A stretch of 64,000 nucleotides of DNA from the NCBI GenBank assembly GCA_003281685.1, contig QCBH01000001.1, forward strand, positions 186,001 through 250,000, in the 5' to 3' direction. The stretch is from Prochlorococcus sp. AG-347-E23. Its GTDB lineage: Bacteria > Cyanobacteriota > Cyanobacteriia > PCC-6307 > Cyanobiaceae. Position numbers and translations under genes: made by a program. The notes beneath the pieces were generated by a model. That model was not told the origin of the DNA. It was given only the letters and a program-made list of their open reading frames with translations, and ran no database searches. Below are positions 43,790 through 51,667 of this stretch, piece by piece. Within the stretch, counting starts at the first letter, position 1; each line of letters opens with the position of its first letter.

Positions 43790-44614
43790 ATGCAAAATCC
43801 ATTAATACTTTTTACTATCTCTGAACTTGACATATTAATAAAATCTCTTGATAATTTTTCTTTTCAATCAAATGCGGATGATCCTCTAGAAACTTCCAGT
43901 GCAGCTTTTATTTCAAATCTTGGTCTTTTTAAATCAGAGGATAATGAGAAACAATTGAATCTTGTTAATTGGATTGATAATTGGTTTTCCACTGGAGGTA
44001 ATAGAGAAACTCTTATAAAAACACTAAATCTTTTACTTGAACAAAAAAAAGGTTTTATATCTTTAGAGAATCAACTTCAGCTTGTTTGGTCAGGTCCAGA
44101 TTCTGGTTCAGGTTCCTTAATGCGAGATCAATCTATTCTTATAAAACAACTTGTCGATAGTGCTAAAGATCGACTTTTATTAACTACATATACCTTTTAT
44201 AAAGGGCAATTTATTGAAGATTTATTTTCTCAAATTAGAGAAAAGATGATAAAAAATCCAAAGTTAATTGTAAGATTCGTTTGCAATATTAATAGACCTA
44301 AAGGAAGTAATATTTTGCCAGAAGAACTGCATCACAAATTCAAGAGAGAAACTTGGCCAAAATTATGGAGTCAATTGCCTTATCCAGAATTATATTTTGA
44401 TCCTAGATCAATAAAAATCAGTTCAAGTTCTGTTTGTCATGTAAAGGCAGTTGTTTCGGATAGAGAACTATTGGTTACAAGTGCAAATCTAACTGATTCG
44501 GCTCAGTTAAAGAATTTTGAATTAGGAGTAAAAATAGAAAGTCAATTTTCTGCAGATGCGACTTGGGATCATTTTGATAAATTAATTAAAAAGGGAATGC
44601 TTAAAAAAGTTTGA
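43790..44614 (+). CDS. drmC: DISARM phospholipase D-like protein DrmC
   Basis: This 274-residue PLD-superfamily protein has one HxKxxxxD motif near residue 217 (CHVKAVVSDRELLVTSANLT) with the trailing Asn. One motif per chain suggests it acts as a dimer, as known for PLD nucleases. DrmC completes DISARM in all classes but is dispensable in some studied systems. The gap of 24 bp after drmB supports a single transcript. Confidence 0.9.
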   Translation: MQNPLILFTISELDILIKSLDNFSFQSNADDPLETSSAAFISNLGLFKSEDNEKQLNLVNWIDNWFSTGGNRETLIKTLNLLLEQKKGFISLENQLQLVWSGPDSGSGSLMRDQSILIKQLVDSAKDRLLLTTYTFYKGQFIEDLFSQIREKMIKNPKLIVRFVCNINRPKGSNILPEELHHKFKRETWPKLWSQLPYPELYFDPRSIKISSSSVCHVKAVVSDRELLVTSANLTDSAQLKNFELGVKIESQFSADATWDHFDKLIKKGMLKKV

Positions 44615-44650
44615 ATATTTCAACGCAACTCACAATGTACAAAAACCAAA

Positions 44651-45733
44651 TTAAGATTCTTTGGATCCATATAAATGGATAGGCCGCCCATTTTCTATTT
44701 TTTGATCTTCTCTTAATATCTTCTCCTCTGAAAATAAGTGTCTCAATACTCTTCGAGTATGTTGTTCACTAAATTCTATATTCTTTGAAATATCTTTTAC
44801 ATCTAGATAATCGTTTTTCTGTTTTAATAATTCTAAAATTTTGGAGCGACATAAATTTTCTTCTTTTGGTGATAATTGATTTTTACCTGAGGAGTGATAA
44901 TACCATTTAAAAGTTTCTTGATCACCTTGAATATTTAGTAAAGAACCTTCGTCACAATTTCTCCCCTTTAAGCAACTGAAAAGGAAGTGATCTTCAAAAT
45001 TAGGTTTAATAGATTTATGAATACTCCAAATATCACTTGCTGCAGAATAGATTGATTGATTTCCCATTACATCATGTTTATTTACATTTCTCCTTTCGCC
45101 ATGCTCTGGCTTTTTTAAGTGCGAAGAAAATATTATGGGAATATTTTTTTCGCTTGCTAAATCATTTAATTTATAAAGAGGTAATGCAAATTCAGCATCC
45201 TTATATGAATATTTTCCGCCGGTAAGAAGAGTTGTAATGGAATCTAAAAAAACTACGTCATAATAATTTCCTATTAATTCACTCAACTTTTGAATATTAA
45301 ATTTATCAAAACCTCCATCTTTAAATAAAAAATCAACATTATCTGATACTCCAATTATTTTTATCTTATGAGCACAATTACTTCTTGATTCGTCAGCTTG
45401 AATAAATAAAACTCTCCTCTTTTTTGCAGAAAAAGTATTTAAGAATTTACTACCTTCTCCTATAGCAGATGCCATTGCATACATTAAAGATGTTTTACCG
45501 CTGGAGGATTCACCTGCAAGAAGTATCAGATTTTTCCTTTCAATAATTTTGTCAATTATCCAATCTACTTTTTTCGTAATTAGTTTTAAATCTTTTGATG
45601 AAATAGGTTTTTGTACATTGTTGGGCGGTGTTGATTCAATATTAAATTTTTTATGCATTTGGTTCTCGTAATTCTGATTTTGTACCTTTTGTTTTTTTTC
45701 AATGTCTACGTAGCCGAAGTCTTCTAATGTCAT
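44651..45733 (-). CDS. AAA family ATPase, RepA-like replication protein
   Basis: This 360-residue protein has Walker A LLAGESSSGKTSLMYAMA at about residue 75-92, Walker B VVFLDSITTLLTGG and an SSHLKKPEHGE sensor region. This is the AAA_25/RepA layout of hexameric replicative helicases found in plasmids and integrated elements. The C-terminal 80 residues look like a winged helix (DVKDISKNIEFSEQHTRRVL). It probably unwinds or loads at the element's own origin, though regulation is possible. It overlaps the upstream HTH gene by 4 bp (ATGA). Confidence 0.75.
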   Translation of the reverse strand: MTLEDFGYVDIEKKQKVQNQNYENQMHKKFNIESTPPNNVQKPISSKDLKLITKKVDWIIDKIIERKNLILLAGESSSGKTSLMYAMASAIGEGSKFLNTFSAKKRRVLFIQADESRSNCAHKIKIIGVSDNVDFLFKDGGFDKFNIQKLSELIGNYYDVVFLDSITTLLTGGKYSYKDAEFALPLYKLNDLASEKNIPIIFSSHLKKPEHGERRNVNKHDVMGNQSIYSAASDIWSIHKSIKPNFEDHFLFSCLKGRNCDEGSLLNIQGDQETFKWYYHSSGKNQLSPKEENLCRSKILELLKQKNDYLDVKDISKNIEFSEQHTRRVLRHLFSEEKILREDQKIENGRPIHLYGSKES

Positions 45734-45987
45734 TTTTTGACCTCCTTTTTTAATTCACTTATTATTTGTTGACCTTTTCTAATTAGACGACCTCGGTAAT
45801 GAAATTCTTTAAGGATTTCAGAAACATTCCAAAGGATGCTGGAATTGATATTTGCCCCTAAGATGTAATGTTTTTCTTCGATTAAAAAACCATTTTTTAT
45901 ATCACGATTCTTCTTGAGAAATTGAGAACTAACTCCTAAGAATGAACTAGCCTCCTTCGTTGGAAGCCAACGTAAATCATTTTCCAT
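45730..45987 (-). CDS. Small DNA-binding protein, excisionase-like
   Basis: This 85-residue basic protein starts MENDLRWLPTKEASSFLGVS, a helix-turn-helix of the MerR/excisionase (HTH_17) kind with the TKEASSFLGVSSQFLKKNRD core. Such proteins act as recombination directionality factors or repressors. It overlaps the AAA ATPase start by 4 bp, so the two are translationally coupled. Which role applies is unknown. Confidence 0.65.
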   Translation of the reverse strand: MENDLRWLPTKEASSFLGVSSQFLKKNRDIKNGFLIEEKHYILGANINSSILWNVSEILKEFHYRGRLIRKGQQIISELKKEVKK

Positions 45988-46014
45988 TTTGAAACTCCTC
46001 CTGAGTTTAAGAAA

Positions 46015-46230
46015 TTATTTCTTAGCTTTCTTTTCTTTCTCTACTTTAAGCTCACTAATGGCAGCCTTAACACTCGAAGGTAACTTTTCCGCATGAGGAT
46101 TAAATTTGTTGGCTTTTGGTGCTGTACCATTTGCCCTATTCCTCATTACAAATTGAGCACTAGGAATCAAAGAATCTTCACGCTTTCCTTTGGGTACTCG
46201 AAATCTACGATTATTAATTTTGACTGCCAT
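46015..46230 (-). CDS. Small basic protein of the replication module
   Basis: This 71-residue, very basic protein (MAVKINNRRFRVPKGKREDS at the start, KVEKEKKAKK at the end) has a likely disordered N terminus and a helical tail. The charge suggests nucleic-acid binding. A GGAGG-type site lies upstream of the ATG. It is the first gene of the leftward operon leading to the AAA ATPase. Confidence 0.6.
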   Translation of the reverse strand: MAVKINNRRFRVPKGKREDSLIPSAQFVMRNRANGTAPKANKFNPHAEKLPSSVKAAISELKVEKEKKAKK

Positions 46231-46294
46231 AGTGTCGCCTCCAGAGAGTTAGAATATGCGACTTGTAAATACTTAAAACTTACATTCAGGTGAG

Positions 46295-46313
46295 CCTAAA
46301 CCCAATGTTTAGG
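46295..46313. promoter_or_regulatory. Hairpin upstream of the replication module
   Basis: Seven-base arms CCTAAAC and GTTTAGG face each other across CCAAT. It lies between two leftward operons, upstream of the small basic gene. It could be an operator, a leader hairpin, or the terminator of the operon coming from 47.9 kb, though no T run follows. Confidence 0.5.
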
Positions 46314-46342
46314 GACGTGCCTTAGCGTTGTTACTTTAATTA

Positions 46343-46368
46343 TATAGATGTATTTAAATACGTCTATA
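46343..46368. promoter_or_regulatory. 26-bp near-perfect palindrome, candidate origin or operator
   Basis: The arms TATAGATGTATTT and AAATACGTCTATA are complementary with one mismatch. The site lies in the 143-bp gap before the small basic gene and AAA ATPase. The AT-rich core would melt easily. It could bind a dimeric repressor or be part of a replication origin; sequence alone cannot separate these. Confidence 0.55.
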
Positions 46369-46373
46369 AATAT

Positions 46374-47462
46374 TTAATTCTTGAGTTCATTTAAGGCTAA
46401 ATTTTTGTTATCAAACTTTTTTAAAGGTACTAAAAACTCCCTTTTATTTTGGTCTTCAAAAATCCCAAAAATATAATATTCTCCCATCCATCCAATAGTC
46501 CCTCCTGATTGATAACCAATCCTAATCAAATAAGAATCATTACATTTAGATAGTTGTTTTGCTAATTGATTGCACTTGGATAAATCTACTCTTCGAAGTA
46601 CTTCATAATGAGATTTATAGCGATCATGATTCTCTTTACCTTTAATATCATTTTTTTGATAAATAATATTTTCAACCAAAACTAATTCATTCTTTGTTGC
46701 TTCATTTTTTACAAAACCATTTTCTAAGTTCCATTTAAAACAATCATTTAAATTTATAGAAACAGAGTAAACATTATCTTTAGATATTTTTTTCTTAATT
46801 TCATAACCCAAAGGAATAGTTTTACCAATATATTCTCCTGGACTATATTCAAATTTTGTTTTATTTAGAATCCCAAATTCTTCAGTAAATAAATCTACTT
46901 TTGGTTTCTCAAAATTTCCAAATGTAGGAAAACAAGTTGGAGGAATGATTCCTTTATTTGTGTTCCAACCAATAAGATTTTTATTATCAAATTGTTCCTG
47001 ATTTACTCCATTTATTGATTTAATAGTCCATTTGCCACTTTCCATTCTGTCAAACCAGATTAGACCATTAGAAATCATGAATCCTCTCCATCCAATAGAA
47101 TCACAATCTATTTCTGTACTAATAACTTTAGTAACCCATTTTTTAGGGAAGATTTGATCAAAACTTTTGTTCTTTATAAATTCTCTTCTTGGCCCATTTT
47201 GAAGTTCATCAATTAGAACATTTTTATAAATTCCTTGAATATCTTTTTTGGCTATAAGAGTTTGAATCTTTCTCCCAAAATCATGAGCTTCCTGTCTTTC
47301 ATAGTAATCATAATTTTGTTTCTTTTTTATTAATGAACAATTCTTTCTACTAGGTATTTTAATTTCTGATCTAGCTGAAAGAGGTACCGTTAAAATTATC
47401 AATAAAGTAAGTATTAATTTCTGAAAAGAGTTCTCTGCTCGGGACTTATCTTTCTGAACCAT
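46374..47462 (-). CDS. Exported protein of unknown function
   Basis: This 362-residue protein has a hydrophobic segment near the N terminus (FQKLILTLLIILTVPLSARS), which looks like a signal peptide after a 15-residue cytosolic lead. The mature part is beta-rich, with several Trp/Gly repeats (GWRGFMISNGLIWFDRMESG) and cysteines. Its N-terminal coding region overlaps the upstream gene by 17 bp. No family is recognised. Confidence 0.55.
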   Translation of the reverse strand: MVQKDKSRAENSFQKLILTLLIILTVPLSARSEIKIPSRKNCSLIKKKQNYDYYERQEAHDFGRKIQTLIAKKDIQGIYKNVLIDELQNGPRREFIKNKSFDQIFPKKWVTKVISTEIDCDSIGWRGFMISNGLIWFDRMESGKWTIKSINGVNQEQFDNKNLIGWNTNKGIIPPTCFPTFGNFEKPKVDLFTEEFGILNKTKFEYSPGEYIGKTIPLGYEIKKKISKDNVYSVSINLNDCFKWNLENGFVKNEATKNELVLVENIIYQKNDIKGKENHDRYKSHYEVLRRVDLSKCNQLAKQLSKCNDSYLIRIGYQSGGTIGWMGEYYIFGIFEDQNKREFLVPLKKFDNKNLALNELKN

Positions 47463-47901
47463 TTACCCAGCCACCTGATCTACATTTACCAGAATTATTG
47501 ATTTCGTAGCTATCGCACCAATAGCTATTTAAAGCAAATATGACATTGCTTTTAATTCTTTTAGCACCACCTGAAACTGGCAAATAATGTATACCTTTTT
47601 TTGAATTTAATGTCTCTGAACAAAAGAAATCAGGACCGCACATTGCGTATGCTATGCCCTCCTCAGCTAAATAAAGAATTGCTCCTGACCCAGTATTTCT
47701 CCAATAAGGGATTCCTGGTAATCCATCATCTTTTGCTTTTTGATGGTGGCGAGCAACTCTTGTTTTATTAGATTCAAAGACATATTTCCATTCAACTTTT
47801 GGGAGATTTATAAAAAGAACCCAAAAAATAATCGGTCCATATATAGCTCCTACCCAAGCCCATATTCCGTACCTTTTTTTTAGTTTGTGATTTTTAGTCA
47901 T
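47446..47901 (-). CDS. Membrane-anchored protein of unknown function
   Basis: This 151-residue protein has one N-terminal membrane helix (GIWAWVGAIYGPIIFWVLFI). The outside domain has four cysteines (AMCGPDFFCSETLN, YWCDSY, GKCRSGGWV) and is likely disulfide-bonded. It is translationally linked to the 46374 gene through a 17-bp overlap. Confidence 0.58.
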   Translation of the reverse strand: MTKNHKLKKRYGIWAWVGAIYGPIIFWVLFINLPKVEWKYVFESNKTRVARHHQKAKDDGLPGIPYWRNTGSGAILYLAEEGIAYAMCGPDFFCSETLNSKKGIHYLPVSGGAKRIKSNVIFALNSYWCDSYEINNSGKCRSGGWVNGSER

Positions 47902-47909
47902 TGCTATAT

Positions 47910-48167
47910 TTAACTTTTTCGTTTGAATAAATTTTGAATAACATATATATCTTTTGCCTTGGGATATTTTTGTTGAAAGACTTTTACCGCGCCATTGGGA
48001 GAAAGAGCAATAAGGTTGGTTTTAATACGATATTCTTCTACCAATCCAGAAACTAAAAAACTTTTCAAAACCAACCAATGTTTTCCTCTAATTTTATAGT
48101 GCTTGTCAACTTGAAATTTCTTATAGAAAAAAACAATTATTATTTTAATTTTGTTTCCATTTCTAAT
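47910..48167 (-). CDS. Possible small protein without a normal start
   Basis: A stop-free frame encodes KKFQVDKHYKIRGKHWLVLK, then SFLVSGLVEEYRIKTNLIAL and a basic end (VIQNLFKRKS). The composition looks coding, but no ATG, GTG or TTG opens it. The best start is an ATT at the complement of 48165-48167. It could be a truncated gene. It fills the otherwise empty gap 47902-48235. Confidence 0.35.
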   Translation of the reverse strand: MRNGNKIKIIIVFFYKKFQVDKHYKIRGKHWLVLKSFLVSGLVEEYRIKTNLIALSPNGAVKVFQQKYPKAKDIYVIQNLFKRKS

Positions 48168-48235
48168 AAAAAATACACAAAATGATTACTTAGGATTATT
48201 TTAAATTTCAAGATGAGAATTTAAACTTTGTAAAT

Positions 48236-49390
48236 TTGATGAAAAATTTTGATCTAGATTTCAAACCTAAAGATTATTACGAAAAAAATATCAATAAAGA
48301 AGATTTAATAACTCCTAAAGATATTGAAGAATTTCAAGAAAAGGGTGTAGTAATTGCAGGCATTGATTTTGGTGACGGTCCTTATAACCCCACTATTGCT
48401 CATCTAATGACTTGTTATTTTGAAGGAAAATATCATTACAAATTAGTGGTTGATGATGACGAACATGTTTATAAGATGAAGCATCATGAAAGTCTAGAGC
48501 CTTTAACTTTTAAACAGGTAATAGAAAATATTGATTCGGCAATATTAACTCATCGAGGTGGGACAGAATATGAAGAATTACCTTTAGGCGTAATGGAATC
48601 TCAACTGGTAAAAAATTTTAGTTCTGATTTAGAAAAAGAAGAAGTCCTTAATTCTTTTGATATTGGCTCAAACTTTTATCCATTAGAAGATTACTATAAA
48701 GCCAAGAAAGAAACTTGGTTTAAACATCTTGTAAATGATGACAAAGAAGTCATAAATAAAAAATTTGATAATGCTAAAAGATTGTTATTTGATGAGTTCA
48801 TAGAAAATCAAATAAGTAATTTTGAAAAAGAACAATCATGGGCTAAACCAGGCATGTATAAAAACCTGAATGAATCAAAAAGTGAGGAAAATATTATTTT
48901 GAAAAAAATCTCAAATGGGGAATCAAAAAATTGTGAGTTTAAAGAGTCTTTAAGTTTAGACGTCCGCCAAAGTCAAAGTAATAAATCCTATCAACCTAAA
49001 AAAGAATCATATATAGAATTAGCGGTGCTTAAAACTATTGCTGGATTTCTAAATACTGATGGAGGAGAACTATTTATTGGTGTTAGTGATGACTCAAAAG
49101 TCTTGGGTATAGAAAATGAGTTAATTAAACTCCACAAGTCTTCAAAGGATAAATTTCAACTCCATTTAAAAACATTAATCAAAGAAAATATTGGTTTAGG
49201 TTCAAGTAATTTCATTAATTTAGAATTAAAAACTATAAATGATAAAGAGATAATTCATGTGTCATGCAAGAAATCAGATGAACCAATTTATATTAAGGAT
49301 AAAGATTTTTATATTAGAACAGGACCTGCAACAGATAAGTTAGAAGGTCGCGAATTAGTAAACTATACAACTAGTAGATTTAAGGATTAA
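48236..49390 (+). CDS. Schlafen AlbA_2 domain protein
   Basis: This 384-residue protein has a C-terminal AlbA_2/Schlafen-type domain (about 225-380): GESKNCEFKESLSLDV, then LKTIAGFLNTDGGELFIGVS and DKDFYIRTGPATDKLEG. The N-terminal 220 residues are acidic and match nothing I know. AlbA_2 domains bind nucleic acids and appear in regulators and defence genes. It is the only rightward gene in the right part of the element, so it is expressed separately. A defence role is an inference from context. Confidence 0.72.
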   Translation: MMKNFDLDFKPKDYYEKNINKEDLITPKDIEEFQEKGVVIAGIDFGDGPYNPTIAHLMTCYFEGKYHYKLVVDDDEHVYKMKHHESLEPLTFKQVIENIDSAILTHRGGTEYEELPLGVMESQLVKNFSSDLEKEEVLNSFDIGSNFYPLEDYYKAKKETWFKHLVNDDKEVINKKFDNAKRLLFDEFIENQISNFEKEQSWAKPGMYKNLNESKSEENIILKKISNGESKNCEFKESLSLDVRQSQSNKSYQPKKESYIELAVLKTIAGFLNTDGGELFIGVSDDSKVLGIENELIKLHKSSKDKFQLHLKTLIKENIGLGSSNFINLELKTINDKEIIHVSCKKSDEPIYIKDKDFYIRTGPATDKLEGRELVNYTTSRFKD

Positions 49391-49467
49391 GTTTTAACTT
49401 TATTTAATTATTAAGAACATTTATATTAATAATTTTTCTAAGTGTCTTAGATAGAAGTTTGGATTAG

Positions 49468-49632
49468 TTATTTTAAATTGTTTTTAAAAACTACTAACCA
49501 TTTTAAAAATTCTTTCCAATCTTCAGCCTTACAAAAAGCTATATGAATTTCGTGTCTTTGATCTACTGAATAACACTTATGGTTCATTATCTTTGCCAAA
49601 GTTCTTGAATGGTATGGAGTTCCATCATTCAT
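49468..49632 (-). CDS. Small hypothetical protein
   Basis: From the ATG with a GGAGG site seven bases upstream (MNDGTPYHSRTLAKIMNHKC) the protein is 54 residues. The frame remains open to 49665. Its start overlaps the end of the zinc-ribbon gene by 8 bp, suggesting coupling. The function is unknown. Confidence 0.55.
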   Translation of the reverse strand: MNDGTPYHSRTLAKIMNHKCYSVDQRHEIHIAFCKAEDWKEFLKWLVVFKNNLK

Positions 49633-49921
49633 TTTCTTTCCTCCATTCTTCGATTTGTTTTGCATGATCTCTCATTTTTGGAGTATCTTTCCAAAACTTA
49701 CTATCACACTCTCTACAACCAAACTTGCATTGAACAGGAGTTGGGTCTGGTATGCAACCAATTATGAATAGTGATTCATCGTAAAAATCTTCTTCACTTG
49801 GATAACCAAGAATAGCTTTCCCAATATTTCTGGAATTACATGAAGGACATCTATAAGGTTTTCGATCTACCAAATACCAATTTGTATCTCCAAAACTTTC
49901 AATTTTTTCTGCGTATGCCAT
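49625..49921 (-). CDS. Zinc-ribbon protein next to the integrase
   Basis: This 98-residue protein has two cysteine pairs (YRCPSCNSRN at about 23-32 and KFGCRECDSKF at about 66-76) that could bind zinc, and a charged C-terminal helix. It follows the integrase gene by two bases, so it is probably co-expressed and may assist recombination. That link is an inference from position. Confidence 0.65.
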   Translation of the reverse strand: MAYAEKIESFGDTNWYLVDRKPYRCPSCNSRNIGKAILGYPSEEDFYDESLFIIGCIPDPTPVQCKFGCRECDSKFWKDTPKMRDHAKQIEEWRKENE

Positions 49922-49923
49922 AA

Positions 49924-51273
49924 CTAAACCTCAATCCTGTTTTTTAAATGTCTTTCAAATGCTTTTTCTAAGCTAAGTTCCGTTGTGTAGGAACCATAAA
50001 AAGAATTATGAGTTTCAACAGAATGGCCCATTGCCGCCGCCGCATCTTTTACTGATATTGGGATAGTTGAACCTTTATGACATTGATGGGCATATCTATG
50101 TCTCAAACTATAAGGTGTTATTTCAGGGTTAGTTTTAATTATTTCTCTCCATACCTTATTCCTTTCAATTAATTGCCTTAGTGATTGACCAACATCACCA
50201 TATTTATTTTTATCTTTTACCATTTCTATTTGATTTAGGACTGGCATCGGTAAGGTAATCTTTTTTGATTCGAATAGTTCTATAAGGTTTTGGCCGAGGT
50301 TTTTCCTCGCCAAAAGGTCCATAGGAAAAACTCTTCTATCTTCCTTTTTTGCTTTTGTGTTTATATTATTTTTGATATTACCAACATATAGTTTGCCATC
50401 TACAACTCTAAGAACTGCAAGTTCAGAAAGCCTTAAGCCAAAAATAGAAATCAAGCCAACTGCTAGAAATAATGAAGAATCTCTTGATTCAAGATCATCT
50501 AATAATCTAAGTAAATCATTCTCCTCTATATATGGAGTTAATTTATCTTGTTTAGTTCTATTAGATTTTCCAATTAGTTCTTTTCTATAGGCTTCGCTTG
50601 GAGGTTTCCACCTTTTTTCGTTCTGTGAATGTCTTTCTATTCCATATTTTAGAATCTCACACCAAGCATTGATATATCTTTTTCTTTCATCAGGTTCTAT
50701 ATCAATAAGGTATTTATCCGATAATTTCTTTATAAGCTCAACTCCTGTATTTGGAGAGGGATTATTATTCATTTCTTCTAAGAATCTACTAATTCTCCGA
50801 GCCCAATCTTTTTCGGTTTTACTTGTTAAACCTTGTTTGGTTTGCATGAACTGATCAACCTTTGACGCAGCATTTAAATATGCTTTTAAATCCTTTTCAT
50901 AGTTGGCATCATTTTTATTTATAGGCCTTATTAATAAGAAATCATTCCAACTTTTATTAGGTTGTTTTGTTGCTTCTCCGATGAATTGAGATTTCCATCT
51001 TCTTGTAGCTTCTTTGAGAGTTAGGTTTTTTTCAACTACTAATGGTTTTATAAATTCGATAGCTTTTAGGATTTCTATCCCTGAGGTTTTCTTCCATTCG
51101 ATGGGTAAGGTTTGAGAGGTTCTTTTGTTGGCAGAACCTAGCCCTTCGTTATAAACATATAATAGTTTTGTTCTACCGCTATTTTCGCCATTAACCCTAA
51201 TTCCACGACCAAAATTAGTGCAGATATTTTTTCTTAATTCTTTTTCCCAAGAAGTGCTCTTGGCACTAGTCAT
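49924..51273 (-). CDS. int: Tyrosine recombinase (integrase)
   Basis: This 449-residue integrase has an N-terminal arm/core-binding part of about 270 residues and a C-terminal catalytic domain. The first catalytic Arg is in ISIFGLRLSELAVLRVVDG, the second in TPYSLRHRYAHQCHKG (first His of the motif replaced by Tyr), then His417 in AAMGHSVETHNSFYG and nucleophile Tyr426. It catalyses insertion at and excision from the tRNA-Thr 3' end. It is divergent from the tRNA by about 130 bp, standard for such elements. Confidence 0.93.
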   Translation of the reverse strand: MTSAKSTSWEKELRKNICTNFGRGIRVNGENSGRTKLLYVYNEGLGSANKRTSQTLPIEWKKTSGIEILKAIEFIKPLVVEKNLTLKEATRRWKSQFIGEATKQPNKSWNDFLLIRPINKNDANYEKDLKAYLNAASKVDQFMQTKQGLTSKTEKDWARRISRFLEEMNNNPSPNTGVELIKKLSDKYLIDIEPDERKRYINAWCEILKYGIERHSQNEKRWKPPSEAYRKELIGKSNRTKQDKLTPYIEENDLLRLLDDLESRDSSLFLAVGLISIFGLRLSELAVLRVVDGKLYVGNIKNNINTKAKKEDRRVFPMDLLARKNLGQNLIELFESKKITLPMPVLNQIEMVKDKNKYGDVGQSLRQLIERNKVWREIIKTNPEITPYSLRHRYAHQCHKGSTIPISVKDAAAAMGHSVETHNSFYGSYTTELSLEKAFERHLKNRIEV

Positions 51274-51286
51274 TTTAAAAGTGTAA

Positions 51287-51306
51287 TTAGTGCAAATATT
51301 AGTGCA
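51287..51306 (+). promoter_or_regulatory. Right-end recombinase arm-type sites (candidate)
   Basis: TTAGTGCA occurs at 51287-51294 and 51299-51306, 12 bp apart, about 95-115 bp inside the right repeat and just upstream of the integrase start. A third copy is inside the integrase gene at 51215-51222. The spacing matches the pair at the left end. Confidence 0.6.
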
Positions 51307-51322
51307 GAATTGCTATATTGTC

Positions 51323-51352
51323 GATATATCTAGATATATCTGACTATTAGTC
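51323..51352. promoter_or_regulatory. Palindromes in the integrase promoter region
   Basis: A perfect 18-bp palindrome (GATATATCTAGATATATC, 51323-51340) is followed two bases later by an 11-bp one (GACTATTAGTC, 51342-51352). Both lie between the integrase start and the tRNA. They suit a dimeric regulator or the excisionase-like protein. Confidence 0.6.
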
Positions 51353-51401
51353 AATCTTAGCTTATTTCTTATAACTTCATTCGTAGCGATGCTTTTGGCC
51401 A

Positions 51402-51473
<72 letters not shown>

Positions 51474-51483
51474 AATTTTAAAG

Positions 51484-51565
51484 TGGGCCGGGTTGGATTT
51501 GAACCAACGTAGGCAGAGCCAGCGGATTTACAGTCCGCCCCCTTTAACCACTCGGGCACCGACCC
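51484..51565 (-). tRNA. trnY: tRNA-Tyr (anticodon GUA)
   Basis: The minus strand has acceptor GGGTCGG paired with CCGGCCC, a long variable arm typical of class II tRNA-Tyr, and anticodon loop CTGTAAA (GTA) on stem GCGGA/TCCGC. It lies 10 bp from tRNA-Thr, probably co-transcribed. Confidence 0.96.
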
Positions 51566-51667
51566 CCACTATTTGAACTTATCAGTTAATGGACACTTTG
51601 TGTGAAATTGTTTTGGTTTTTTTGTTTCTTTCTAGATAGCATTTGTAAAGAAAAGACTTTATTGATG

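Noticed and set aside
30949..44614. BREX, or a type I/III restriction system
   Set aside because: There is no PglZ, BrxC, HsdR/HsdS or Res/Mod pair. The DUF1998 protein and the PLD protein next to a DELH helicase point to DISARM.
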